DNA of 64,000 nucleotides, taken from assembly GCA_019913005.1 (NCBI GenBank), contig JAIOHL010000162.1:1-64000 (forward strand). Direction: 5' to 3'. The notes under the pieces are model-generated. The model saw only the letters and a program-made list of their open reading frames with translations, ran no database searches and was not told the DNA's origin. This document shows positions 15,495-24,044 of this stretch, in pieces. This stretch comes from Anaerolineae bacterium (GTDB lineage Bacteria; Chloroflexota; Anaerolineae; Aggregatilineales; J027). Both the position numbers and the translations under genes were made by a program. The first letter of the stretch is position 1; every line of letters starts with the position of its first letter.

Positions 15495-17005
15495 ATTGGC
15501 TGGCCCATCCGAAAACTGTCGGCGCGACCCCAAGGGCTGTACAAATCTCCGTCTCCATTTTCCTCGATTGATTGCAAGGTGGGCTGACCCGCTGGAATCA
15601 ACAGGTCACTGAGGGCGGCGACAATTAAGGCTTCATCAGGCAGGGCGGCTTGGGGTGGATGCCAAGGCGTCAGAAATTCATCAATAAAATGCGTGCTGGT
15701 CTCGCCCATAACAAAAGCTGGATGCAAAATTACGTCACGCAAAAATTGCAGATTCGTGGTCAGGCCGAGGATGACATATTGAGCCAGCGCCCAATCCATT
15801 TTACGGATGGCGTCGGGGCGGCTTTCGGCGTACACAATCAACTTAGCAATCATTGGATCGTAGTAAATCGTGACCTCATCCCCCGAAACAACCCCTGCGT
15901 CCACACGCACTCCCGGCCCAGCGGGTTCAATCGTCCGCAAGACTGGCCCAATGGCAGGCAGGAAATTGTTGGAGGGGTCTTCGGCATAGACACGGCATTC
16001 AATGGCATGACCACGCTGGGACAAATCTGCTTGGGTAAAAGGTAGACGTTCCCCGACGGCGATTTGAATTTGCATTTTGACAATATCCACCCCGGTCACC
16101 AGTTCGGTAATGGGGTGTTCGACTTGCAGACGGGTGTTCATTTCGAGGAAATAAAATTCCCCGGTCTCAGCAACGATAAATTCAACTGTACCCGCGTTGA
16201 CATAGTGGACGGCTTGAGCAGCGGCGACGGCGGCTTGGCCCATTTTTTGACGGGTTTGCTCATTTAGGAAAGGGGAGGGGGTTTCTTCAATGATTTTTTG
16301 ATGGCGGCGCTGAATCGAGCATTCACGTTCAAATAGATGGACGGTGCTGCCAAATTTATCCGCCAAGACTTGAAATTCGATATGCCGTCCCCGATCAATG
16401 TATTTTTCAAGGAACACAGTTGAATCCCCGAAGGCATTTTGGGCTTCACGACGGGCCGCTGCGATTGAATCCAGCAAGTCAGCCTGCTGGTGGACAATCC
16501 GAATACCCTTACCGCCCCCACCCCCAGCGGCTTTGACCATCACGGGGTAGCCAATTTTATCAGCGGCGTCTTGGAAATCGGCGTCTGTCGCATCATCGCT
16601 TTGGAAACCGGGCACGACGGGAACACCTGCCGCCTGCATAATCGAACGGGCCTCGGTTTTGATGCCCATTTTGTAGATTGTATCCGCAGAAGGGCCGATG
16701 AAAATCAGGCCAGCATCGGTGACGGCTTGGGCAAATTCGGGCGATTCGGAGAGGAAGCCAAAACCGGGGTGAATGGCCTCGCAGCCTGTCTCAAGAGCCG
16801 CTGCGATTAACCGATCCCCGCGCAAATAGGAATCGGCGGGGGTAGGGCCACCGATATATACGGCTTCATCGGCGAGGCGAGTGTGCAGGGCGTTGGCATC
16901 GGCATCCGAAAAGACCGCTACGACGTAGATGCCCAATTCGTGGCAGGCGCGGGTGATGCGGGCCGCGATTTCGCCCCGGTTGGCAATCAAGATTTTGTTA
17001 AACAT
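15491..17005 (-). CDS. Acyl-CoA carboxylase, biotin carboxylase subunit
   Basis: A 504-residue ATP-grasp enzyme. It begins MFNKILIANRGEIAARI, has the Gly-rich ATP loop (AAGGGGGKGIRIV), the biotin/bicarbonate-site Lys-Glu regions and EMNTRLQVEHPITE, followed by ECRVYAEDPSNNFLPA. It carboxylates biotin with ATP and bicarbonate. Unlike most methylcrotonyl- and propionyl-CoA carboxylase alpha chains it has no fused carrier domain; that is a separate gene two positions downstream. The ATG at 17005 overlaps the previous stop by eight bases (ATGTTTAA), and an upstream in-frame start would add unrelated residues. Confidence 0.93.
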   Translation of the reverse strand: MFNKILIANRGEIAARITRACHELGIYVVAVFSDADANALHTRLADEAVYIGGPTPADSYLRGDRLIAAALETGCEAIHPGFGFLSESPEFAQAVTDAGLIFIGPSADTIYKMGIKTEARSIMQAAGVPVVPGFQSDDATDADFQDAADKIGYPVMVKAAGGGGGKGIRIVHQQADLLDSIAAARREAQNAFGDSTVFLEKYIDRGRHIEFQVLADKFGSTVHLFERECSIQRRHQKIIEETPSPFLNEQTRQKMGQAAVAAAQAVHYVNAGTVEFIVAETGEFYFLEMNTRLQVEHPITELVTGVDIVKMQIQIAVGERLPFTQADLSQRGHAIECRVYAEDPSNNFLPAIGPVLRTIEPAGPGVRVDAGVVSGDEVTIYYDPMIAKLIVYAESRPDAIRKMDWALAQYVILGLTTNLQFLRDVILHPAFVMGETSTHFIDEFLTPWHPPQAALPDEALIVAALSDLLIPAGQPTLQSIEENGDGDLYSPWGRADSFRMGQPI

Positions 17006-17624
17006 CTTCGTATCCTGTGAGGTCGAGCAAAACGCCTTTGGCAAGAGTATCGAGAATGGCGTGGGTCACTTTTAGGCGGACGCGCTGAGTAATGATCGGG
17101 TTGGCGAGTCGTGTCAACCAATTACCGGGTTTGGAAATCGGCTGCATGGTAAACAATACGCGGTCATCGTCCGTCCGTGTGAGGGTATAGGTTGAGCAGC
17201 CTTTTTCGGGATGACCTTTGACCGTGCTGTATTGCAGGGCGAAGCGGCGCGGCTCATCCACAATCTGCGCGATTTGCACCGCCGACAGCACATCGGCCAA
17301 CCGGAAATTACCCATTTTAAACAGGTGGGTGCGTTGAATCATCAGGTCGTTGGGTCGGGGCAGGCGTTCCTCAACGTTCCATTGGGTGGTGATTTCCAAT
17401 AGCTCTGGCGGTACAACATCAAAATTGATGAGGCGGGCGCGGGCTTGCTCAAAAATTTTGGCGGGGTCAAAGCCGGGGACACGGATTTCGCGCTCCCATT
17501 GTTCTTGATCCCAACCGCCGCTCTGAGTTTCGTCGCCGGGGTGATAGCTTAGGCCGCGATCACGCCATTGGCTTATGCGCTTGGTATCGTTACGGGTTTG
17601 CGATGGAAAGAAGTCGAAGTTCAT
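16998..17624 (-). CDS. DUF1990/UPF0548-like protein
   Basis: A 208-residue soluble protein. The C-terminal half, with RFALQYSTVKGHPEKGCSTY, an acidic turn, VLFTMQPISKPGNWLTRLAN and a final helix, matches the pattern I know for DUF1990 (UPF0548): aromatic YxTxxGHPExG, then FxxxxxSxPxxWLxRL. No catalytic function is known for this family. The ATG overlaps the stop of the WD40 gene (ATGA), and its own stop overlaps the biotin carboxylase start, so it is embedded in the carboxylase operon by translational coupling. Confidence 0.7.
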   Translation of the reverse strand: MNFDFFPSQTRNDTKRISQWRDRGLSYHPGDETQSGGWDQEQWEREIRVPGFDPAKIFEQARARLINFDVVPPELLEITTQWNVEERLPRPNDLMIQRTHLFKMGNFRLADVLSAVQIAQIVDEPRRFALQYSTVKGHPEKGCSTYTLTRTDDDRVLFTMQPISKPGNWLTRLANPIITQRVRLKVTHAILDTLAKGVLLDLTGYEDV

Positions 17625-18724
17625 CTTGGAATACCCCATATGGTTAGCTTGCCTAGTGTCCCACCAGAAGCTATTAATGTTCCTTCATGGTTGAAGGCGA
17701 CACTCCAGATAAGCTGATCATCTTGTATTGAAATGATATTGGAATAGTGTTTCATGTCCCATATAGAAAGAGTTCCGTTTACATCACTTGAAGCTAGGAT
17801 ATTGTTAGAAGGGTCAAAATCAATTGCGGCAATCCATCCGTCTGTAATAGTGAGGCCAGTTTTAAATGATAATGTTTGGATGTCCCATAATTTAATCGTC
17901 CCGTCCCAACCACCTGTTGCCAATAGCTCTCCTTCTAAGTCAAATTCTATGCAGGTGACAGTATTACTTATATCGGCAACTTCAATCACTTCGAACGGAG
18001 TTGGCAAATTGTCGGATTCATAGCCCCATGAATAGAGTAATGGGTTTTCAGAACCACCAATACCGTCGCTGAATATGAGCACACTATCGGTGGGAGAAAA
18101 AGCTACATCATATATGGCAGTACCGCCACCACGTACCCCTCCGAAATATTGAAGAGATTTCAGCAATTCCCCTGTTTGTATATCCCATACTCTGACATAA
18201 AAACCTAAATCAACCGAAGCGATTTTTCTGCCATCAGGACTGATGTCCAAATTTTGGATTTGATTGGGAGTTTCAATGGATACTACTTCGGAGAAGTTTT
18301 CCGTTTCCCATATAGTGATTTCCATGCCTCCTCCTGCGACCAAATAGTGTCCCGATGGATCAAACTTGAGTACAACGGTGGTTTTTTCCGAAAGAGTGAC
18401 GGGTTCGTGCGAGAAATCCGTAATATCATACAACAATGCAAATCCTTTTCCGTATCCCTCAGCATTGCCTCCGACAGCGAGGTAGCGATCATCCGGCGAC
18501 CATGCTACTGAATGGATCTCACCATTCAATGTGTTATTGTAGATTGCTTCTAAGAATTGCCCGTTTTCAGCGGTAATAAGGTCAAATTCTGAGTGGGGAA
18601 ATGCAGTTGGAGTAACTTGCATATTCATAGCGTTGCTGGGATTTTTGGAAGAAATATCCATGATGACTATCAAGGAAAAGAGGAATGAGACACAAGTGAG
18701 CATCCACCATTTATTCATAATCAC
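17621..18724 (-). CDS. Exported WD40 beta-propeller protein inside the carboxylase operon
   Basis: A 367-residue protein with an N-terminal hydrophobic signal or anchor segment ([17 protein letters not shown]) and about six to seven WD40 repeats, e.g. [71 protein letters not shown] and the last [23 protein letters not shown]. It should form a propeller outside the membrane. The DNA is visibly more AT-rich than both neighbours, hinting at later acquisition, yet its ends overlap the genes on both sides by four bases. WD40 propellers are scaffolds; a catalytic role is unlikely. The partner is unknown. Confidence 0.85.
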   Translation of the reverse strand: MIMNKWWMLTCVSFLFSLIVIMDISSKNPSNAMNMQVTPTAFPHSEFDLITAENGQFLEAIYNNTLNGEIHSVAWSPDDRYLAVGGNAEGYGKGFALLYDITDFSHEPVTLSEKTTVVLKFDPSGHYLVAGGGMEITIWETENFSEVVSIETPNQIQNLDISPDGRKIASVDLGFYVRVWDIQTGELLKSLQYFGGVRGGGTAIYDVAFSPTDSVLIFSDGIGGSENPLLYSWGYESDNLPTPFEVIEVADISNTVTCIEFDLEGELLATGGWDGTIKLWDIQTLSFKTGLTITDGWIAAIDFDPSNNILASSDVNGTLSIWDMKHYSNIISIQDDQLIWSVAFNHEGTLIASGGTLGKLTIWGIPR

Positions 18725-20331
18725 ATCCTAAACACGCCAAATTGTGTTTTCTCAGTGGGGGCATTTAAACAGGCGCTTAAAGCCAAGCCCAACACACGCC
18801 GGGTTTCAGCGGGGTCGAGGATGCCGTCATCCCACAAACGGGCGGTTGAATAATAGGGATTGCCTTCACGCTCGTATTTTTCGAGGGTGGGGCGCTTAAA
18901 TTCGGCTAACTGCTCCTCGGTCATGAGCGGTTCTTTGGCCCGCGCCAGTTGATCTTGTTTGATGGTTGCCAGCACATTTGCAGCTTGTTCACCCCCCATG
19001 ACGCTAATCCGCGCATTGGGCCACATCCACAGGAAACGCGGATTATAGGCCCGACCACACATGCCATAATTCCCCGCGCCGAAGCTGCCGCCGATAATGA
19101 CGGTCAATTTGGGGACGGTGGCGTTGGCGACGGCATGTACCATCTTGGCTCCGTCTTTGGCGATACCGCCGCGTTCATAATCACGTCCAACCATAAAGCC
19201 CGTGATATTCTGCAAAAAGAGCAGGGGGATGTTGCGCTGGCAGCAAAGTTCAATAAAATGCGCTCCTTTAAGTGCGCTTTCACCAAACAACACGCCATTG
19301 TTGGCGACGATGCCGACAGGGTAGCCTTCGATCCGGGCAAAGCCTGTTACCAACGTCGTGCCGTAGTTGGACTTAAATTCACGGAATTTGCTGCCGTCTA
19401 CGATGCGGGCAATCACTTCGCGGACATCATAGGTGGCACGGAACGATTGGGGGATGATGCCGTAGAGTTCCGACGCATCGTAAAGCGGTTCTTCGGGCGG
19501 GGTGATGTCTAAATCCACTTTTTTGCGGGTATTCAGGGTTGCCACAATTTCGCGCAGGATTTCAAGGGCGTGCTCGTCATTTTCGGCAAAATGATCGGCG
19601 ACACCGGAGATATGCGTGTGGACGTAAGCCCCGCCGAGTTCCTCCGCCGAAACCTCTTCACCTGTCGCGGCCTTAACCAGTGGGGGGCCAGCCAAGAAGA
19701 TCGTGCCTGTGCCTTTAACAATCACGGTTTCGTCACTCATGGCGGGGACATATGCGCCACCCGCCGTACAACTACCCATCACCGCCGATAACTGCGGAAT
19801 GCCCTCCGCACTCATAATGGCCTGATTGTAGAAAATGCGGCCAAAATCGTCATGGTCGGGGAAAACTTCGTCTTGCATCGGCAAAAATGCCCCACCGGAA
19901 TCCACCAGATAGATGCAGGGCAGGTGGTTTTGCAGGGCGACCTGTTGGGCACGCAGGTGTTTTTTGACGGTCAGGGGGAAATAACTGCCGCCTTTGACCG
20001 TCGCGTCGTTGGCGATGATGAGACATTCACGACCAGACACACGCCCAATACCTGTGACAATGCCAGCGGCAGGGGCTTCATTGCCATAAATGTCCCACGC
20101 GGCAAGGGGGGAAAGTTCGAGGAAGGGCGATCCGGCATCCAATAGTTTATCAATGCGATCCCGCACGAATAGCTTACCCTGCCCGACATGACGCTCACGG
20201 TATTTTTCACCCCCGCCCTGTCGCATCAAGGCCAAACGAGAGCGCAGTTCAGCAGTGAGGGCACGATTAAAACTATCGTTGGACTGAAAAGTCGGGTCAG
20301 TACGAGTGATTTGAGAATCTAATGGTTGCAT
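18721..20331 (-). CDS. Acyl-CoA carboxylase, carboxyltransferase subunit (methylcrotonyl-CoA carboxylase beta type)
   Basis: A 536-residue crotonase-fold carboxyltransferase. The run [73 protein letters not shown] and [20 protein letters not shown] is characteristic of the beta chain of 3-methylcrotonyl-CoA carboxylase (leucine degradation) more than of propionyl-CoA carboxylase. The C-terminal [18 protein letters not shown] matches too. The start at ATG 20331 is chosen; an earlier in-frame TTG adds unrelated residues. First gene of the operon. No isovaleryl-CoA dehydrogenase or HMG-CoA lyase lies next to it, so the acyl-CoA substrate is inferred from sequence only. Confidence 0.9.
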   Translation of the reverse strand: MQPLDSQITRTDPTFQSNDSFNRALTAELRSRLALMRQGGGEKYRERHVGQGKLFVRDRIDKLLDAGSPFLELSPLAAWDIYGNEAPAAGIVTGIGRVSGRECLIIANDATVKGGSYFPLTVKKHLRAQQVALQNHLPCIYLVDSGGAFLPMQDEVFPDHDDFGRIFYNQAIMSAEGIPQLSAVMGSCTAGGAYVPAMSDETVIVKGTGTIFLAGPPLVKAATGEEVSAEELGGAYVHTHISGVADHFAENDEHALEILREIVATLNTRKKVDLDITPPEEPLYDASELYGIIPQSFRATYDVREVIARIVDGSKFREFKSNYGTTLVTGFARIEGYPVGIVANNGVLFGESALKGAHFIELCCQRNIPLLFLQNITGFMVGRDYERGGIAKDGAKMVHAVANATVPKLTVIIGGSFGAGNYGMCGRAYNPRFLWMWPNARISVMGGEQAANVLATIKQDQLARAKEPLMTEEQLAEFKRPTLEKYEREGNPYYSTARLWDDGILDPAETRRVLGLALSACLNAPTEKTQFGVFRM

Positions 20332-20458
20332 ATAGGCGCGGTGTCGCTTTAAGAAAATTAAGGATACGGTCAGGTCATTTACAGTGATTAAGTCTAACAC
20401 GGATTTTGAGAAGGAAAAGAAATTCTTAGAGTATCAAACCTGCTGCTGATGCAAGGCG

Positions 20459-20467
20459 TGTTATAAT
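20459..20467 (+). promoter_or_regulatory. Extended -10 promoter for the oligoendopeptidase gene
   Basis: TGTTATAAT (TG at 20459-20460, TATAAT at 20462-20467) is a perfect extended -10 element. No good -35 is seen, which is normal for this class. Transcription would start near 20474, giving a leader of about 36 bases. Confidence 0.55.
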
Positions 20468-20509
20468 GACAGCTTTGCTTTACAAGTTTAATGTTCTGGA
20501 GATTATTTG

Positions 20510-22312
20510 ATGACCAGTGTAGATACCACACACACCGGAGCGGAAGATGTCCGGTGGGATTTAAGTGATTTGTATCCCAGCAGCAATGCACCTGAAATTG
20601 AAGCAGATGTGGAATCCATCAATACCCGTCTCTCGGTGTTTGACCGAACCTATCGCGGCAAAGTAGCAGGGTTATCGGCCCAAGAAATGCTGGTGGCGTT
20701 GCAGGAATATGAAGCGATTCAGGAAATGGTTGCCCGAATCGTGGTGTTTGCGCAACTGGCATGGACAACGGACACGATTAATCCTGAAAATGGCAAGTTT
20801 TTGGCAAAGGCCCAAAAGCAGCAAGTCGAATTCGCCCAGCGTTTGATGTTCTTTCAACTGGAATGGCGTGCTGCACCTGAGGAAACCGCCAAACTTGCCG
20901 ATGACCCAGTGCTGAAAAAATACGAGCATTATCTCAAAGTGACCCACTTGTTGGCTCCCTATACCCTCAGTGAGAAAGAGGAGCATGTTATCACCGAACT
21001 CTCGCTGACTGGGGTCACGGGCTGGAATCGTTATTTCACCGAGGTCATGAGCCGGGCCAAGTATGAATTGGATGGAGAGAGTCTAAATCAAGGGCAGATT
21101 TTGAAGTATCTCCATTCGGCTGACCGTGACCAGCGTCAACGTGCGGCGGATGCCTTTACACGGGGATTGCATGATCTGTCGCATACCTCAACCTACGTTT
21201 TTAATATGCTGGCGGCACACAAACGCAGTATGGATAAGATGCGCGGGTATCCCAGTTGGGTGGCCTCACGGAATTTGTCCAATGAATTGGATGATGCCGA
21301 CGTAGAAGCGTTGGTCGGGGCCGTCACCAGTCGCTACGACATCGTGCAGCGGTATTATCGCCTCCATAAAAAGCTGCTGGGCCATGACCAACTCTATGAT
21401 TATGATCGCTATGCTCCCGTGATGGACGAGGAGTGGCATGTTCATTGGGATGAAGCCCGCGAGATGGTCATGGAGTCGTTTGAGAAATTCGATCTCCGTG
21501 TGGCGACTATCGCTACTAAATTTTTTGATGGACATTGGATTGATGCAGCGCTTGCCCCTAATAAGCGGAGTGGGGCGTTTAGTGCGGGCACTGTCCCCTC
21601 TGCCCACCCCTATATTTTGATGAATTATACGGGTACGCTGCGGGATGTGATGACGTTGGCCCATGAATTGGGACATGGGGTTCATCAATATGTCTCACGG
21701 CAGCAGGGCTATTTGCAGGCCAGCACGCCCCTGACGACTGCCGAAATGGCTTCCACGTTTTGCGAAATGCTGGTGTTCGATTCGGTCATGGCAGAATTGG
21801 ACGACCCGCGTGTCCGGCTGGCGAATCGAATTGAGAAAATCTCGGATACGTTTGCGACGGTGTTCCGCCAAATCAGCATGAATCGCTTTGAGGATGCGAT
21901 GCACACGGCTTGCCGCACCGAGGGTGAGCTTTCGAAAGACCGCCTGTCGGAATTATGGATGCAAGTACAACAAGCCATGTTTGGGGACAGCCTCACCCTG
22001 CGTGATGAATACAGCATTTGGTGGAGTTACGTGCCACATTTCTTGGGGACGCCGGGTTATGTGTATGCCTATGCCTTTGGCGAGTTGCTGGTGTGGGCTT
22101 TGTATGCGCGATATCAAAACGAAGGATCAAGTTTCTCCGGGAAATATTTGGAGGCGCTCGGCAAGGGTGGGTCGCAATGGCCGCATGAAATTCTTGCGCC
22201 GCTGGGAGTCAATTTCAAAGACCCGAACTTCTGGCATGAGGGTCTGTCGCTGATTGAAAATATGGTAATTCAAGCCGAACAAGAGGCCGAGGCGCTGAAT
22301 TATCAGGTGTAG
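20510..22312 (+). CDS. pepF: Oligoendopeptidase F (M3B family)
   Basis: A 600-residue cytoplasmic zinc peptidase. It opens with the PepF pattern VRWDLSDLYPS, has an N-terminal helical domain of about 350 residues, and carries the zinc motif LAHELGHGVHQYVS (HExxH) with the downstream Glu ligand in TTAEMASTFCEMLVFD. The C-terminal PHFLGTPGYVYAYAFGELL is typical. It cleaves short peptides. CTGGAG lies eight bases before the ATG; a TTG one codon earlier is in frame but less likely. The next small gene follows after ten bases. Confidence 0.94.
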   Translation: MTSVDTTHTGAEDVRWDLSDLYPSSNAPEIEADVESINTRLSVFDRTYRGKVAGLSAQEMLVALQEYEAIQEMVARIVVFAQLAWTTDTINPENGKFLAKAQKQQVEFAQRLMFFQLEWRAAPEETAKLADDPVLKKYEHYLKVTHLLAPYTLSEKEEHVITELSLTGVTGWNRYFTEVMSRAKYELDGESLNQGQILKYLHSADRDQRQRAADAFTRGLHDLSHTSTYVFNMLAAHKRSMDKMRGYPSWVASRNLSNELDDADVEALVGAVTSRYDIVQRYYRLHKKLLGHDQLYDYDRYAPVMDEEWHVHWDEAREMVMESFEKFDLRVATIATKFFDGHWIDAALAPNKRSGAFSAGTVPSAHPYILMNYTGTLRDVMTLAHELGHGVHQYVSRQQGYLQASTPLTTAEMASTFCEMLVFDSVMAELDDPRVRLANRIEKISDTFATVFRQISMNRFEDAMHTACRTEGELSKDRLSELWMQVQQAMFGDSLTLRDEYSIWWSYVPHFLGTPGYVYAYAFGELLVWALYARYQNEGSSFSGKYLEALGKGGSQWPHEILAPLGVNFKDPNFWHEGLSLIENMVIQAEQEAEALNYQV

Positions 22313-22322
22313 GAGATAATCG

Positions 22323-22694
22323 TTGGTCGCCGAAACAAAGCGTCGCCGTAAATTCATTGCGGATGAACATGTTTATGTATGGCATATCCAAGAATCAGGC
22401 GATCCCGGCGGGCCGCTATATTGGTCTTACCAAGTTAGGGTTATCACTGAAGATAGAAGCGGAAATATAATTTACCCTCTTCTTTCGAAAGGTGAATCCC
22501 CTTTTGTTGTGTTATACGGCAAGAGATTTGAGCATTTGCTGGATGGCACACGTCAAAGCGTTTTGTTTCGTTGTCCTCGGTTTGAAAGAGAGAATGGAGC
22601 GATTACGCCTCAATCGGTAAAAGACCTGATTCAGTGGTGTTTATCAGATAGTGAGCCGCGAATCCGTGTTAATTGGAAGAATCAACCCATCTAA
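22323..22694 (+). CDS. Hypothetical protein
   Basis: A 123-residue protein without a family I recognise. It begins with a basic stretch (ETKRRRKF), has no signal peptide or membrane segment, and a mixed alpha/beta composition (YWSYQVRVITED, PFVVLYGKRFEHLLDG). The predicted start is TTG, supported by AGGAG seven bases upstream; no ATG near the N-terminus fits. It is probably co-transcribed with pepF. Base composition is slightly more AT-rich than pepF. A role cannot be suggested. Confidence 0.6.
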   Translation: MVAETKRRRKFIADEHVYVWHIQESGDPGGPLYWSYQVRVITEDRSGNIIYPLLSKGESPFVVLYGKRFEHLLDGTRQSVLFRCPRFERENGAITPQSVKDLIQWCLSDSEPRIRVNWKNQPI

Positions 22695-22731
22695 ACGGGC
22701 AATCGTCAGCTATTCGCAGGTTAGCGTCTGG

Positions 22732-22761
22732 TTGACATGCTATTTTGCAACATGCTACAAT
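22732..22761 (+). promoter_or_regulatory. Sigma-70-type promoter of the LysM/CBM-like gene
   Basis: A consensus -35 (TTGACA, 22732-22737) and a near-consensus -10 (TACAAT, 22756-22761) are separated by 18 bases. Transcription should start near 22768. This is the best promoter in the window. Confidence 0.8.
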
Positions 22762-22768
22762 CCGCCAC

Positions 22769-22802
22769 GCTTTGGGCAAGCCTAAAGCATGGTGTTTTTT
22801 TT
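22769..22802 (+). promoter_or_regulatory. 5'-terminal stem-loop and T run in the leader
   Basis: GCTTTGGGC (22769-22777) pairs with GCCTAAAGC (22780-22788) with one G-T wobble, right at the predicted transcript start. Six bases later comes a run of eight T just before AGGAG. It may protect the mRNA 5' end or act as a weak attenuator. Confidence 0.4.
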
Positions 22803-22813
22803 AGGAGCAAACG

Positions 22814-23956
22814 ATGAAAAATATGATGGTAAAAAACTGGCATAAAGCAGTAGTGGTCGTGCTGCTAATGGCTGTAATGGTAATGGCGTATGCTGGCTTG
22901 GCCCCTCAGCATGAGGCCGCAGCGCAAGGTTCTAATATCTTGGTCAACCCTAGCTTTGGAGAGACATGGTATGGCGCAGCGGGTGTGGATGGTCAGATTC
23001 CTACTGGCTGGAATATTTGGGCCAATGGTCAAAAACCCGCGACTGACCGGTATGTAGATTCGGCCTTTACTCGTACACCCCCGGCGTGGATTATGAAGGG
23101 CGGTTTTGTGCAGTGGACGGCAGGTGGTTATCAAACCGTTGCAGTTGAAAATGGTGCGACCTATCGTTTCTCGATTTATGCACTGGTGTATGTCTGTAAT
23201 GATCTTGCGACCTCCTGTATTGGAAATAATGTCCCGCGCACCTCTGACCAGACCATTGGGTCTAAGGTGAAGGTTGGAATTGACCCAACAGGCGGAACCG
23301 ACCCCAGTTCGGCGAATATCATTTGGAGCGCCTTAACTTCTCCCTACGACAGATTTGCCGAGGTGGCAGTAGAAACACAGGCCCGTGCTGGCAGTATCAC
23401 GGTCTTTACCTTCAATTCAGTGGACTCAGTTCCAAACCTGCGCGAAACGGTGTGGGATGAGGCATCATTGGTCAAGACTGCTGCGACAACAGGAACTCCT
23501 GCTGCTGGTACGACTATTGTTCCAACCGCACCTCCCGGTGTACCCTTTGTATCGGCACAGGCGGCCCGTCCTGATGGCAGCGTTGTCCATACTGTGACGG
23601 AGGGCGATACCTTTAGCAGTATTCTCGTGGCGTATCGCCCATTGGGTGTGACGCGCGATATGATTTTGCAGGCGAATGGCTGGGATTTGCCCCCACAAAT
23701 CATCGTGCCCGGTCAAGAAATCATCATTTTGCCGCCCGGTTCGGTTAATCCGGCGACAGGGCAGGTCATTAGCTTACCCGGTGGCGGAAGTGTCGCCCCG
23801 GCACCAACGGCGGGTTCACTGCCACCTGCCGAAACGCAAGCGGCTCCGACTGCTGCACCCGGTCAGGTCGAAACGGTGAATCCACCTGCTGCTCCACCCG
23901 CGAGTGGCCCAAGCAGTGTGCGTCCGGCTGACCCCGATGTCGAAAAAGGTGGCTGA
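22814..23956 (+). CDS. Exported LysM protein with N-terminal carbohydrate-binding-like domain
   Basis: A 380-residue protein with a long Sec signal peptide (VVVVLLMAVMVMAYAGLA, cleavage near EAAAQ). Residues about 42-220 begin with NILVNPSFGETW and contain PTGWNIWANG and a jelly-roll pattern like galactose-binding/CBM modules. A LysM module follows at about 255-305 (VVHTVTEGDTFSSILVAY, ending VPGQEIIILP), and the C-terminus is Pro/Ala-rich. It probably links a surface polysaccharide to peptidoglycan. AGGAG lies six bases before the ATG, and a strong promoter suggests high expression. The four following genes also encode exported or anchored products up to 27.5 kb. Confidence 0.83.
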   Translation: MKNMMVKNWHKAVVVVLLMAVMVMAYAGLAPQHEAAAQGSNILVNPSFGETWYGAAGVDGQIPTGWNIWANGQKPATDRYVDSAFTRTPPAWIMKGGFVQWTAGGYQTVAVENGATYRFSIYALVYVCNDLATSCIGNNVPRTSDQTIGSKVKVGIDPTGGTDPSSANIIWSALTSPYDRFAEVAVETQARAGSITVFTFNSVDSVPNLRETVWDEASLVKTAATTGTPAAGTTIVPTAPPGVPFVSAQAARPDGSVVHTVTEGDTFSSILVAYRPLGVTRDMILQANGWDLPPQIIVPGQEIIILPPGSVNPATGQVISLPGGGSVAPAPTAGSLPPAETQAAPTAAPGQVETVNPPAAPPASGPSSVRPADPDVEKGG

Positions 23957-23997
23957 TTGCGGGTCGGACTGCAAAATCTAGTTTAGATGATCTATAG

Positions 23998-24031
23998 GGG
24001 CAGGCATTCCAATACCTGCCCTTATTTGCTG
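23998..24031 (+). terminator. Intrinsic terminator after the LysM/CBM-like gene
   Basis: GGGCAGGCATT pairs with AATACCTGCCC with one mismatch, followed by TTATTT. It lies between the stop codon and the start of the lipoprotein gene. Confidence 0.75.
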
Positions 24032-24044
24032 GCAAGGAGTCGGT

